This document shows positions 37,704 through 47,205 of a DNA stretch of 64,000 nt, piece by piece. A program made the translations under genes and the position numbers. Location: the NCBI GenBank assembly GCA_024236395.1, contig JACKKO010000001.1:62001-126000 (forward strand), written 5' to 3'. The notes beneath the pieces were generated by a model, which was not told where the DNA came from, searched no databases, and was given only the letters and a program-made list of their open reading frames with translations. Numbering within the stretch: position 1 is the first letter of the stretch; each line of letters opens with the position of its first letter. This DNA comes from Hyphomicrobiales bacterium. GTDB taxonomy: Bacteria; Pseudomonadota; Alphaproteobacteria; Rickettsiales; JACKKO01.

Positions 37704-37724
37704 CTCACGGGCTTACGCCCGGAG
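37704..37724. repeat. IS200-type end hairpin, right in window
   Basis: A 5-bp GC stem with a TTAC loop, lengthened by three pairs beyond a bulged A at 37707. For the minus-strand transposase this is the 5' (left) end. Confidence 0.62.
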
Positions 37725-37736
37725 GGTTACTAAACG

Positions 37737-38774
37737 CTAAAAATCCTCAATCAAACTGCGAATATGGCTCCGGCTGTCCTGTGCGCTATTCTGTGGCGGC
37801 TGCGATTCCAGTGATGGCTCCTGTGGCTCCGGCGGCATTGGAAAACCACTTCCATACGTTCCCGGCGGAGCCGCTGGTGGGGGTGGGGGCGGTGGATATG
37901 CTGAGACTGGCGGTGGCGGTGGAGGCACCATTGCTCCCGCCGGTGGGGACGGCGGCATTGCCCCTGCTGGAGGGAGTGGAGGCGGTGGGGGGGCTGCCTG
38001 ATAATTAGGTACCCCTGGCGGAGCTGCCGGTGGCGGCGGCGGTGGAGGAGACGTATTAACAGACCAGCCATCCTGCCCACCTTGTGGTTGTGTCTGTTCT
38101 GCCACCTGCCCTTTTTCTTCTATGGGTCGAATATCCATCTCAACAATTGTCAGATAGGACTCCACGCGTTTAACGCCAGGAATGTGCTGTGCTGTCTCTA
38201 CAGCACGTTTGGCTACTACTTCAGCGGGCATCGTTCATAAAGGCGCACCACACCATCTGGAGGTTACCGCATAAACCGTCAATACTTTGTGAGATCGCCA
38301 CCTAACAACCGTTTCGTTAATTCCGCCGTGATCGCACTATCATCCCCACTCATCGCAGGACCACCTGTTCCTTTTGCCATATTTTGGGCCATTACCGCTG
38401 CCGGCGGAGGGGTGGTGGGGTGGCGGGGTTGCATTTGGTGCCGCCATCGGGCGTGACATCGCCATTGCTGGTGGCACCATTCCGGGCGGGGGCGGTGGGG
38501 GCATATTATCATTCATCCCCTGAGGGGCGCCGATAATTGGCGGTGGCGGTGGGGGCATATCCGCCAGCATTTGCCGTGCAGGCGGCACCTGTGAAGCGCC
38601 ACGCATCATTTTATCTTCTTCTACCTTACGCGTCGCATAATAGGTTCCTGCACCACCTGCGGCTGCTCCTACCAACGGCCAACACCCATTCAGTACGGGC
38701 AACACGGTTAGAATAAGCACCGTGTTTCGTACCACTTTACGGGGATGCCGTGGCATCCCTTTAATAATTTCCAT
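37737..38774 (-). pseudogene. Proline-rich BON-domain lipoprotein, multiply frameshifted
   Basis: Pieces of one protein appear in different frames. The first (start 38774) has a signal with lipobox LNGC, then GAAAGGAGTYYATRKVEED and a poly-Pro region. A frame change in a C/G-run near 38410-38430 leads to MAQNMAKGTGGPAMSGDDSA and the BON start ITAELTKRLLGGDLTK. Further frame changes between about 38221 and 38280 separate VLTVYAVTS, DGVVRLY and TMPAEVVAKRAVETAQHIPG. The last piece ends with another poly-Pro tail at 37737. At least three breaks are needed to rebuild one frame. BON lipoproteins normally sit in the periplasm and bind membranes. Assembly indels are an alternative explanation. Confidence 0.75.
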
Positions 38775-38862
38775 CCGTAACTCCTTGCTTTTTGTGGAGA
38801 ATCGCTATACACCATAGCCTATTTTAAGCCAAATCTGAAGCAGATTCTTTCGCAAACGCGCT

Positions 38863-40206
38863 ATGGAGACTATTTTTGCCCTAAGTAGCGGCCTTGGACA
38901 GGCCGGCGTCGCAGTGGTACGCCTTTCCGGAGAGCGTGCCGGACCAGCACTCGCACGGCTGACAGGGCGAAAAACGCTCCCTACCCCACGTCTGGCCACG
39001 TATGTGACTTTCCGGCAGCCTGATACGCAGGAAACGCTCGATCATGGTCTAGCGCTGTGGTTTCCTGCTCCCGCCAGTTTTACCGGCGAAGATGTGGTGG
39101 AACTGCATATTCATGGCAGCCGGGCGGTTGCCCGGCAATTGCTTCATGTTTTAGGACAGGAACCCGGGTTACGCCTCGCAGAGCCAGGGGAATTCGCCCG
39201 TCGTGCTTTCCAGAATGGTAAAATGGATCTAACACAGGCCGAAGGCATTGCCGATCTGATTGCCGCCGAAACGGAGGCGCAGCATCAACAAGCCATTCGT
39301 CAGATGGATGGGGCACTAAAGATACAGTGTGATGCCTGGCGGAAAATGTTGATTGGCCTGCTGGCACAAATAGAAGCCTATATTGATTTTCCCGACGAAG
39401 ACTTACCTGCCCCGCTTTTACAAACCTGCGTGAACGAAGCAGCAACATTGCTTGATACCCTAACGCAGCATGTTGCTGACCATCGCGGGAAGCGCATTCG
39501 CGAAGGCATCACCATCGCCCTGCTTGGCGCACCTAATGCCGGCAAGTCCAGTCTGCTGAATCATCTTGCGCGACGGGACGCTGCGATCGTTTCGGAAACA
39601 CCGGGCACCACACGGGACGTACTGGAAGTACCGCTCAATATCGGCGGGTATGCCGTCACACTCATCGATACTGCCGGGTTGCGCGAATCAACCGATGCGA
39701 TCGAATCCGAAGGGATACGCCGCGCGAAAGCACGTGCTGAGGCCGCAGAGATCACGCTTCTCCTTTTTGATGCCGCCGCCCTGCCTGCACTGGACACAAC
39801 GACGCTTAGCCTGCTGGACGATCGTGCAATAGTACTCTTTACCAAGGCCGATCTTATTGAAGCGCCTTCCACACCTCCTCTTACCGACCATACTCCACTT
39901 GTTATCTCCGCCCAGACCGGAGAAGGCATCGCGGCATTGCTGGCACGTATTGAAGAAAAACTGGGCCTGCTGATGACAGGAAAACGTGAAGATCCCCTAG
40001 TCACCAACGAGCGCCAACGGTACGCCATTACTCACGCAATCCATTCGCTGGAGCAATTCTTAACCAGTCAGGAGCTTAACCATCCCGTTGAACTGATGGC
40101 CGAACACTTGCGGCATGCTGCTTCGCAGTTAGGGCATGTCACCGGGGTAATTGGATTGGAAGACATTTTAGACGCCGTCTTCTCGCGCTTTTGTATAGGC
40201 AAATAA
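38863..40206 (+). CDS. mnmE: tRNA modification GTPase MnmE
   Basis: With MnmG it forms the cmnm5U34 modification on wobble uridines of several tRNAs. An N-terminal folate-binding domain (IFALSSGLGQAGVAVVRLSG, ASFTGEDVVELHIHGS, GEFARRAFQNGKMDLTQAEG) is followed by a helical domain with an inserted G domain. The P-loop is GAPNAGKS (222-229), switch region ETPGTTRD, and DTAGLRE. The protein ends with the catalytic C-terminal CIGK. The length, 447 aa, is normal. mnmG follows 95 bp later. Confidence 0.96.
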   Translation: METIFALSSGLGQAGVAVVRLSGERAGPALARLTGRKTLPTPRLATYVTFRQPDTQETLDHGLALWFPAPASFTGEDVVELHIHGSRAVARQLLHVLGQEPGLRLAEPGEFARRAFQNGKMDLTQAEGIADLIAAETEAQHQQAIRQMDGALKIQCDAWRKMLIGLLAQIEAYIDFPDEDLPAPLLQTCVNEAATLLDTLTQHVADHRGKRIREGITIALLGAPNAGKSSLLNHLARRDAAIVSETPGTTRDVLEVPLNIGGYAVTLIDTAGLRESTDAIESEGIRRAKARAEAAEITLLLFDAAALPALDTTTLSLLDDRAIVLFTKADLIEAPSTPPLTDHTPLVISAQTGEGIAALLARIEEKLGLLMTGKREDPLVTNERQRYAITHAIHSLEQFLTSQELNHPVELMAEHLRHAASQLGHVTGVIGLEDILDAVFSRFCIGK

Positions 40207-40274
40207 GCAATTTCATGCTACAAGCAGCCGAATTTAACCGGTGGCCTTAGTCTTGTTTTAGCACTTTATTAAGC

Positions 40275-40290
40275 AGTTTCACGTGGAGGT
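40275..40290. promoter_or_regulatory. parS-like half-palindrome overlapping the mnmG ribosome-binding site
   Basis: The 16 bases match the left half and centre of the bacterial parS consensus (GTTTCACGTG) but not the right half, which reads GAGGT and serves as the Shine-Dalgarno sequence of mnmG. parS sites often lie near parAB and gid genes. This could be a weak or decayed ParB site; binding is not shown. Confidence 0.35.
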
Positions 40291-40301
40291 AGAAAATCCA
40301 C

Positions 40302-42182
40302 ATGTCGTTTTATACGGATGTGATTATTATTGGCGGAGGACATGCGGGCTGTGAGGCGGCGGCGGCGGCGGCACGTGCTGGCGCCCATGCCACCTTGCTT
40401 ACGCGTTCCATTGCCACGATCGGCGAAATGTCCTGCAACCCGGCCATTGGCGGCGTTGCTAAGGGCACACTGGTGCGCGAGGTGGATGCATTGGACGGCG
40501 TGATGGGCCGTGCCATCGACCGCGCTGGCATTCATTATCGGATGCTCAACCGCTCCAAAGGCCCGGCCGTATGGGGGCCACGTGCGCAGGCCGACCGCGC
40601 CCTCTATAAGCAGGCAATGCAGGATATCCTGACCTCTACACCCAAACTGAGGCTTCTGGAGGGCGAGGCCACCGATCTCATTATCGAGGGCGGCAAGGTG
40701 GCAGGCGTCATTACCCATACCGGGGAGTGCATTTCCTGTCACGCCGTAGTGCTAACGACCGGCACTTTCCTGCGCGGGCTGATCCATATTGGCGAAACGA
40801 AAATTCCCGCCGGGCGGGCGGGCGAAGCGCCCAGCATCGGCCTTTCCGATACGCTGGCACGATACGATTTCATGCTGGGGCGGCTCAAAACGGGCACACC
40901 GCCACGGCTGGATGGCCGCACGATTCAATGGGACATTCTGGAGCCACAGCCCGGTGATGCCGTGCCAACACCATTTTCTACGCTAACTGATCGCATCACC
41001 TTGCCGCAGATCCATTGCCATATCACTCACACCCAGCCAGACACGCACGCCATTATTCAGGAGAATCTACACCGTGCGCCAATGTATTCCGGGCAGATTG
41101 AGAGTGCCGGGCCACGCTATTGCCCGTCCATTGAAGATAAGGTGGTGCGCTTTTCGCACCGTGAGCGACACCAAATTTTCCTGGAGCCGGAAGGGTTGAA
41201 TGACCATACCGTCTATCCAAACGGCATTTCCACCTCCTTGCCGGAAGAGGTGCAACTTGCGTTGCTGAAAACCATCCCCGGGCTGGAAAAGGCTATCATG
41301 ATACGTCCCGGCTACGCGATTGAATATGATTATGTTGACCCGCGCGAACTCAAAGCCACGCTGGAGACTAAAAAACTTTCCGGCCTGTATCTTGCGGGGC
41401 AAATCAATGGCACCACGGGCTATGAGGAAGCGGCGGGGCAGGGGCTGATCGCCGGGCTGAATGCCGGTTTCGCCACACTGGAAAAAGCACCGTTCACGCT
41501 TGACCGCTCCGAGGCCTATATCGGGGTAATGATTGATGATCTGATTACACTGGGCACGCAGGAGCCGTACCGCATGTTTACCTCACGTGCGGAATACCGT
41601 CTAAGCCTACGGGCGGATAATGCCGACCTGCGCCTGACCGAGAAAGGCATCGCAGCAGGCTGCGTCGGGGAAACGCGAACATTGGCGTTCCAACAAAAAC
41701 AGGAAGCGCTTCATACCGGACGCGCCCAGCTGGAGACCCATACATTGCTGCCAAAAGATGCGGTGCGGCATGGGCTGGTGATGTCGCAGGATGGCACACC
41801 CCGCACGGCACGGCAGATTCTTGCTTACCCGGATATGGACTGGCAGAAACTATGTGCGATCTGGCCGGACTTTGCGGTGCTCCCCAGCACCATCGCGGAG
41901 CAGTTAGAAATCGAAGCGCTCTACCATGGCTATCTCGACCGGCAGAATGCGGAGATCCGACAATTCCGTAAAGACGAATATATTCGTATCCCCGATGATA
42001 TTGATTATGTACAGGTCGCCAGCCTGTCCAACGAAGTGCGGGAGAAGTTACAGCGTATCCGTCCGCATACGCTGGGGCAGGCCGGGCGTATCCCGGGGGT
42101 CACCCCGGCTGCTATCACCGCCGTGATGGTGCATATCCGCCAGCGCGAATCCGGAGCGAAAACGAAGCAACAACATGGCTAA
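40302..42182 (+). CDS. mnmG: tRNA uridine 5-carboxymethylaminomethyl modification enzyme MnmG
   Basis: FAD- and NADH-using partner of MnmE, 626 aa. The N-terminal FAD motif [13 protein letters not shown] is followed by [12 protein letters not shown], the diagnostic [31 protein letters not shown] and [16 protein letters not shown]. The C-terminal helical domain ends near [23 protein letters not shown] site lies upstream. The 3' end overlaps rsmG by 8 bp, so the two are coupled. Confidence 0.96.
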   Translation: MSFYTDVIIIGGGHAGCEAAAAAARAGAHATLLTRSIATIGEMSCNPAIGGVAKGTLVREVDALDGVMGRAIDRAGIHYRMLNRSKGPAVWGPRAQADRALYKQAMQDILTSTPKLRLLEGEATDLIIEGGKVAGVITHTGECISCHAVVLTTGTFLRGLIHIGETKIPAGRAGEAPSIGLSDTLARYDFMLGRLKTGTPPRLDGRTIQWDILEPQPGDAVPTPFSTLTDRITLPQIHCHITHTQPDTHAIIQENLHRAPMYSGQIESAGPRYCPSIEDKVVRFSHRERHQIFLEPEGLNDHTVYPNGISTSLPEEVQLALLKTIPGLEKAIMIRPGYAIEYDYVDPRELKATLETKKLSGLYLAGQINGTTGYEEAAGQGLIAGLNAGFATLEKAPFTLDRSEAYIGVMIDDLITLGTQEPYRMFTSRAEYRLSLRADNADLRLTEKGIAAGCVGETRTLAFQQKQEALHTGRAQLETHTLLPKDAVRHGLVMSQDGTPRTARQILAYPDMDWQKLCAIWPDFAVLPSTIAEQLEIEALYHGYLDRQNAEIRQFRKDEYIRIPDDIDYVQVASLSNEVREKLQRIRPHTLGQAGRIPGVTPAAITAVMVHIRQRESGAKTKQQHG

Positions 42183-42855
42183 AATCCCCCCGCTGATTCG
42201 CCAGTTTCTTGCTACCCGTGGTCTGGATAACGATACCACGCAGCAACGCCTGCAGTGCTACGTTGAAACTTTGCTGAAATGGACCCCGCGTATTAACCTC
42301 ATCAGCAAAAAGGATGTACCATATCTCTGGGATCGGCATATTCTGGATTCGGCCCAACTCGTTCCTTTATTGCCGACACGCGCTAAAACGCTCACCGATT
42401 TCGGTAGCGGCGGTGGATTGCCTGCACTGATTGTTGGCGCTTTACGTCCTGCACTTTCCATCCATTGTATCGAGAGCGATGGACGGAAATGTGTTTTTTT
42501 GGAAGAAGCCATACGCTTAATGGGATTACCCAACGTAATGGTACACCATGCCCGCATTGAAACACTTTCTCCCTGGCCGAGCGATGTTGTCACCGCGCGT
42601 GCATTAGCTACATGTAGTCAGTTGCTGCGTTATGTAACCCCGTATTTAGCAAAAGAACATTTGTGCCTTTTCCTAAAAGGGTGTAATGCTATGAGCGAGG
42701 TTGCGGACGCTGGAGAGCACTGGACGTTCGTGTGTGATACGTACCCCAGCATCACCGCCACAACCCGGGGGGACGCAACAGGAATGAATGTGGGAGAGGA
42801 AGGCGTTGTGCTTGCCTTACGGCAGGTTAAACCGAAAAAGGAAACGACCACATGA
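42175..42855 (+). CDS. rsmG: 16S rRNA m7G527 methyltransferase RsmG
   Basis: Methylates G527 of 16S rRNA using S-adenosylmethionine, 226 aa. Family features are the N-terminal [17 protein letters not shown] segment, [12 protein letters not shown], and the SAM motif [19 protein letters not shown], followed by [16 protein letters not shown] and VTARALA. The start overlaps mnmG and the stop overlaps parA by 4 bp (ATGA), so it is embedded in the mnmE-mnmG-rsmG-parA-parB operon. Confidence 0.94.
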   Translation: MAKIPPLIRQFLATRGLDNDTTQQRLQCYVETLLKWTPRINLISKKDVPYLWDRHILDSAQLVPLLPTRAKTLTDFGSGGGLPALIVGALRPALSIHCIESDGRKCVFLEEAIRLMGLPNVMVHHARIETLSPWPSDVVTARALATCSQLLRYVTPYLAKEHLCLFLKGCNAMSEVADAGEHWTFVCDTYPSITATTRGDATGMNVGEEGVVLALRQVKPKKETTT

Positions 42856-43700
42856 GTACTGAAATTATTGCCGTCGTAAATCAAAAGGGCGGGGTAGGGA
42901 AGACCACCAGCGCCGTCAATCTGGCCACAGCCTTTGCGGCGGTGGAAAAACGCACCCTGCTGATTGATCTGGATGCGCAGGGCAACGCGAGCACCGGGCT
43001 AGGCTTTCCGGAAAGTGAGCGCGTCCGCACGACCTATGATATGATCCTGGGGCAGGTACGCTTGCCGGATGTCATCGTCAAAACCGGTATCCCAAAGCTG
43101 GATTTATTGCCCGCATCCATCAATCTTTCCGCCGTGGATGTTGAGCTGGCGGATATGTCGGGTCGGGAATTTGTTCTTAAACAGCAGCTTCAGCAAGCCC
43201 TCGCAAACTACGATTATATCTTCATTGATTGCCCACCGTCGCTTGGGCTTTTAACCGTTAACGCGTTGACGGCAGCAACCGCTGTATTAATTCCACTGCA
43301 ATGCGAATTCTATGCGCTGGAGGGGTTGAGCCATCTGCTTAATACCGTTGCACTGGTGCAGAAGGGGCTGAACCCGACACTTTCTATTCTGGGCATCGCG
43401 CTGACGATGTATGACCGGCGCAATCGCCTGACCAATGAAGTAGAGAAGGACGTACGCGACTGCCTGGGCGAACAGGTATTTGAAACCGTGGTACCGCGTA
43501 ACGTGCGCCTGTCAGAAGCCCCGTCTCACAGTAAACCGGCGATTATATATGATATGCACTGTCCGGGTTCACGCGCCTATATCTTCCTGGCGAAGGAAAT
43601 CCTGGCACGTTATACTGCCCGTACCGTCGCCGAAGAACAGGCAGCCCGGCAGGCCGCACAGGAGCAGGCTACTAAAGAACGCATCTTACAGGATGCTTAA
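42852..43700 (+). CDS. parA: Chromosome partitioning ATPase ParA
   Basis: A Walker-type ATPase of 282 aa that segregates the replicated origin with ParB and parS. The deviant Walker A motif is KGGVGKTTSAVN starting at K12, with the first signature Lys present; LLIDLDAQGNASTGLG is motif A' and YIFIDCPPSLG is the Walker B region. The C-terminal end is Ala/Glu/Gln-rich. It is coupled to rsmG and followed 48 bp later by parB, near the predicted origin. Confidence 0.95.
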   Translation: MSTEIIAVVNQKGGVGKTTSAVNLATAFAAVEKRTLLIDLDAQGNASTGLGFPESERVRTTYDMILGQVRLPDVIVKTGIPKLDLLPASINLSAVDVELADMSGREFVLKQQLQQALANYDYIFIDCPPSLGLLTVNALTAATAVLIPLQCEFYALEGLSHLLNTVALVQKGLNPTLSILGIALTMYDRRNRLTNEVEKDVRDCLGEQVFETVVPRNVRLSEAPSHSKPAIIYDMHCPGSRAYIFLAKEILARYTARTVAEEQAARQAAQEQATKERILQDA

Positions 43701-43748
43701 TATCACGTTATAGTTATTCATCACGATCGCTTTAGAAGGAGCACATCA

Positions 43749-44723
43749 ATGGCAAAAGGGTTAGGAAAAGGGCTTTCAGCCTTGCTGGGCGAACATCCGT
43801 TGGCAACACCGGGCCAGCCAGCGCCGGAGGGAAATAACATGCCAGTCAGTACGCTGCCGGTGCGCTTACTCACGCCAGGTCAGTTTCAACCACGCCATTT
43901 CTTTAACGAGGAAGAGCTGGAAGATCTCTCCGAGTCTATTCGCACCAAGGGCGTGGTACAGCCCATTATCGTCCGTAAAAAACGGGAGAGCGACCTGTAT
44001 GAAATCATCGCCGGGGAACGTCGCTGGAAAGCCAGCCGCATGGCCGGGCTGAGTGACGTTCCGGTGATTATCCGTGAACTCTCTGACCGTGAAGCGCTGG
44101 AAATTGGGCTGGTGGAGAACATCCAGCGGCAGGATTTAACGCCGATTGAGGTTGCCGAAGGGTACCAGCGGCTGATCCAGGAATTCGGTTATACCCATGA
44201 GGCGCTTTCCGAAGTGGTGGGGAAAAGTAGCGGGCAGGTTTCCAATATGATTCGTCTGCTGGGTCTGCCTGTCAGCCTCAAGGATGCACTCAACAAGGGC
44301 ACGCTGACCACCGGACATGCACGCGCATTGCTCGCGGCAGAAGACCCGGAAGCACTGGCGAACGTGGTTTTAAAGCGTGACCTAAACGTGCGGCAAACTG
44401 AAGCGCTAGTGAAACAGGCCGCCAAATACCCACGCATGCAGAAGCGTACACAGGCAGTGAAAGACGATGCCATTCTGGCCATCGAAAAAGACCTGGCACG
44501 CAGCCTGGGAATGCCCGTTACGATACAACCCCGTGGCGAACGCGGCACCGTGAGCATTCAGTACCATTCACAGGCGGAACTGCATACCATCCTGAAGCGT
44601 CTGGATGCTGAGGAAGTGGCTCCTGCACCAGCAGTAGAAATCGCTGCCGCACCGCTTCAGCCAGAACCGACTCCACAGACCACCGTTCAGGTTCCGGAAG
44701 AGTTACTGGAACCGGTTAGCTAA
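43749..44723 (+). CDS. parB: Chromosome partitioning protein ParB
   Basis: Binds parS and spreads as a CTP-dependent clamp, 324 aa. The N-terminal domain contains PRHFFNEEELEDLSESIRTKG and the arginine-rich CTP-binding box IAGERRWKASRMAGL. The central helix-turn-helix reads TPIEVAEGYQRLIQEFGYTH and SSGQVSNMIRLLGLP. The C-terminal dimer domain follows (VSIQYHSQAELHTILKRL) and an Ala/Pro-rich tail ends the protein. An AGAAGGAG site lies ahead of the ATG. Only one parS-like sequence is recognisable nearby (40275). Confidence 0.95.
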   Translation: MAKGLGKGLSALLGEHPLATPGQPAPEGNNMPVSTLPVRLLTPGQFQPRHFFNEEELEDLSESIRTKGVVQPIIVRKKRESDLYEIIAGERRWKASRMAGLSDVPVIIRELSDREALEIGLVENIQRQDLTPIEVAEGYQRLIQEFGYTHEALSEVVGKSSGQVSNMIRLLGLPVSLKDALNKGTLTTGHARALLAAEDPEALANVVLKRDLNVRQTEALVKQAAKYPRMQKRTQAVKDDAILAIEKDLARSLGMPVTIQPRGERGTVSIQYHSQAELHTILKRLDAEEVAPAPAVEIAAAPLQPEPTPQTTVQVPEELLEPVS

Positions 44724-44779
44724 TACCCGGCAATCCCATGGCTCCTGGTTAGAATAACGAAAATCATCAGGGACATAAG

Positions 44780-45496
44780 GTGTCTTTTAATTTCTTAACC
44801 AAACGGCGTGGCTTTACGAATCGAGCACAGAAGCTTGTAGACGCGCTGACACCACCCATTCTACGCGATAGTAGGTGGTTCTGTTGGCTGCTTTATTATC
44901 CATTTCTGAAGAGTAAGACAAAATATTTCTTTTCATTCCGGGAGAATACACATGCACTTAGTATGGAGGAATACACCAGCTATTACCAAAACACACAATC
45001 TATTCTGGAACGCGATACGGACTTAGGCATTGATGGACTGAATAAGCTCTTAGGGTGTATTACACAAAGCAACGTGTTAGAAGTAGGCTGTGGGACGGGT
45101 TATCTGGCCAAAGCACTGAGCAAATCAAATACCGTAACTGCAACAGATATTCTTATATCGAATGAGATACGGGAAGATAATCCAGAAATTACGTTTGTTT
45201 CCTGTCCTGCTGAGCATTTACCCTTTGAGGACAAGGCATTTGAAACAACCGTTTGTACCCATGTGCTGGAACATGTGCTGGATTTTGAACAATGTGTACG
45301 TGAACTTCGCCGAGTCACCAAAAAAGAGCTACATATTATCGTGCCTTTACAGCGGCCTGCAAAATATACACCCGATTTACACGTATCCTTTTTTCCCTAT
45401 CCGGAAAGCTTCTTACTGCGCATTAAACCCAGAGGAGTGCATCATTTCCAGATCCTTGACGGTGATCTCTATTACGTTGAGAAATGCGATAACTGA
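44780..45496 (+). CDS. Class I SAM-dependent methyltransferase, AT-rich
   Basis: A 238-residue methyltransferase. Motif I is NVLEVGCGTGYLAKALS, followed by VTATDILISNEI, AEHLPFEDKAFETTVCTHVLEHVLD (motif II and the post-II helix) and RELRRVTKKELHIIVPL. The N-terminal 60 residues are hydrophobic and basic with aromatic clusters, suggesting membrane association. The start codon is GTG, with AAGG upstream. It is more AT-rich than parB and stands between parB and the convergent guaB. A role in lipid or polysaccharide methylation is possible but not shown. Confidence 0.82.
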   Translation: MSFNFLTKRRGFTNRAQKLVDALTPPILRDSRWFCWLLYYPFLKSKTKYFFSFRENTHALSMEEYTSYYQNTQSILERDTDLGIDGLNKLLGCITQSNVLEVGCGTGYLAKALSKSNTVTATDILISNEIREDNPEITFVSCPAEHLPFEDKAFETTVCTHVLEHVLDFEQCVRELRRVTKKELHIIVPLQRPAKYTPDLHVSFFPYPESFLLRIKPRGVHHFQILDGDLYYVEKCDN

Positions 45497-45500
45497 AGGA

Positions 45501-45582
45501 TGTTCCGGGATGCTGTGCATCATGAAGACAGTTTGGGGATGTACATCTGAGGCAAGACCACATCGTGGAGCACCCCGGAACA
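45501..45582. other. Large imperfect inverted repeat in a convergent gap
   Basis: TGTTCCGGGATGCT (45501-45514) pairs with AGCACCCCGGAACA (45569-45582), with one G-T pair, around 54 bases. Inside, GTGCATC can pair with GATGTAC, and CCAC with GTGG, giving a three-way-junction shape. It lies between the stops of the methyltransferase and guaB. No T-run follows it on either strand, so it is not a standard terminator. It may be a structured RNA or a Rho-independent pause. Confidence 0.4.
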
Positions 45583-45649
45583 CCGCCAACCTATACAACC
45601 CTTGGTTGTTTGACAAGGATTATTTTCTATTATACGTATAATGAGCGTA

Positions 45650-47119
<1,470 letters not shown>

Positions 47120-47148
47120 TCATCTGTTTTGCGGAGGCTGTAGCATAG

Positions 47149-47174
47149 TTTTCCCGCCCTGCCAAGCGGGAAAA
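47149..47174. repeat. Palindrome between metE and guaB
   Basis: TTTTCCCGC (47149-47157) and GCGGGAAAA (47166-47174) form a perfect 9-bp inverted repeat with an 8-base spacer. It lacks a trailing T-run outside the stem, so it is a poor terminator; it may be an operator for guaB or a weak stop for metE. Confidence 0.4.
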
Positions 47175-47205
47175 GACACTGTTTACCTGAGCTTTTACCC
47201 TGAAA

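Larger units (their letters stand above)
37217..37724 (-). mobile_element. IS200/IS605-type insertion element remnant
   Basis: A single-gene element with no terminal inverted repeats but with a hairpin at each end, as in IS200. Left: CCATGGGT (37217-37224) pairs with ACCCATGG (37229-37236). Right: CGGGC (37708-37712) pairs with GCCCG (37717-37721), and the stem extends past a bulged A to about 37704-37724. Both loops are TTAC. The transposase in between is frameshifted. The element sits between the epimerase gene and the broken BON lipoprotein gene. Confidence 0.78.

Noticed and set aside
37652..38008. Plus-strand 118-residue open frame opposite the BON lipoprotein
   Set aside because: It is the mirror of the proline-codon repeats on the minus strand and crosses the end of the IS element.
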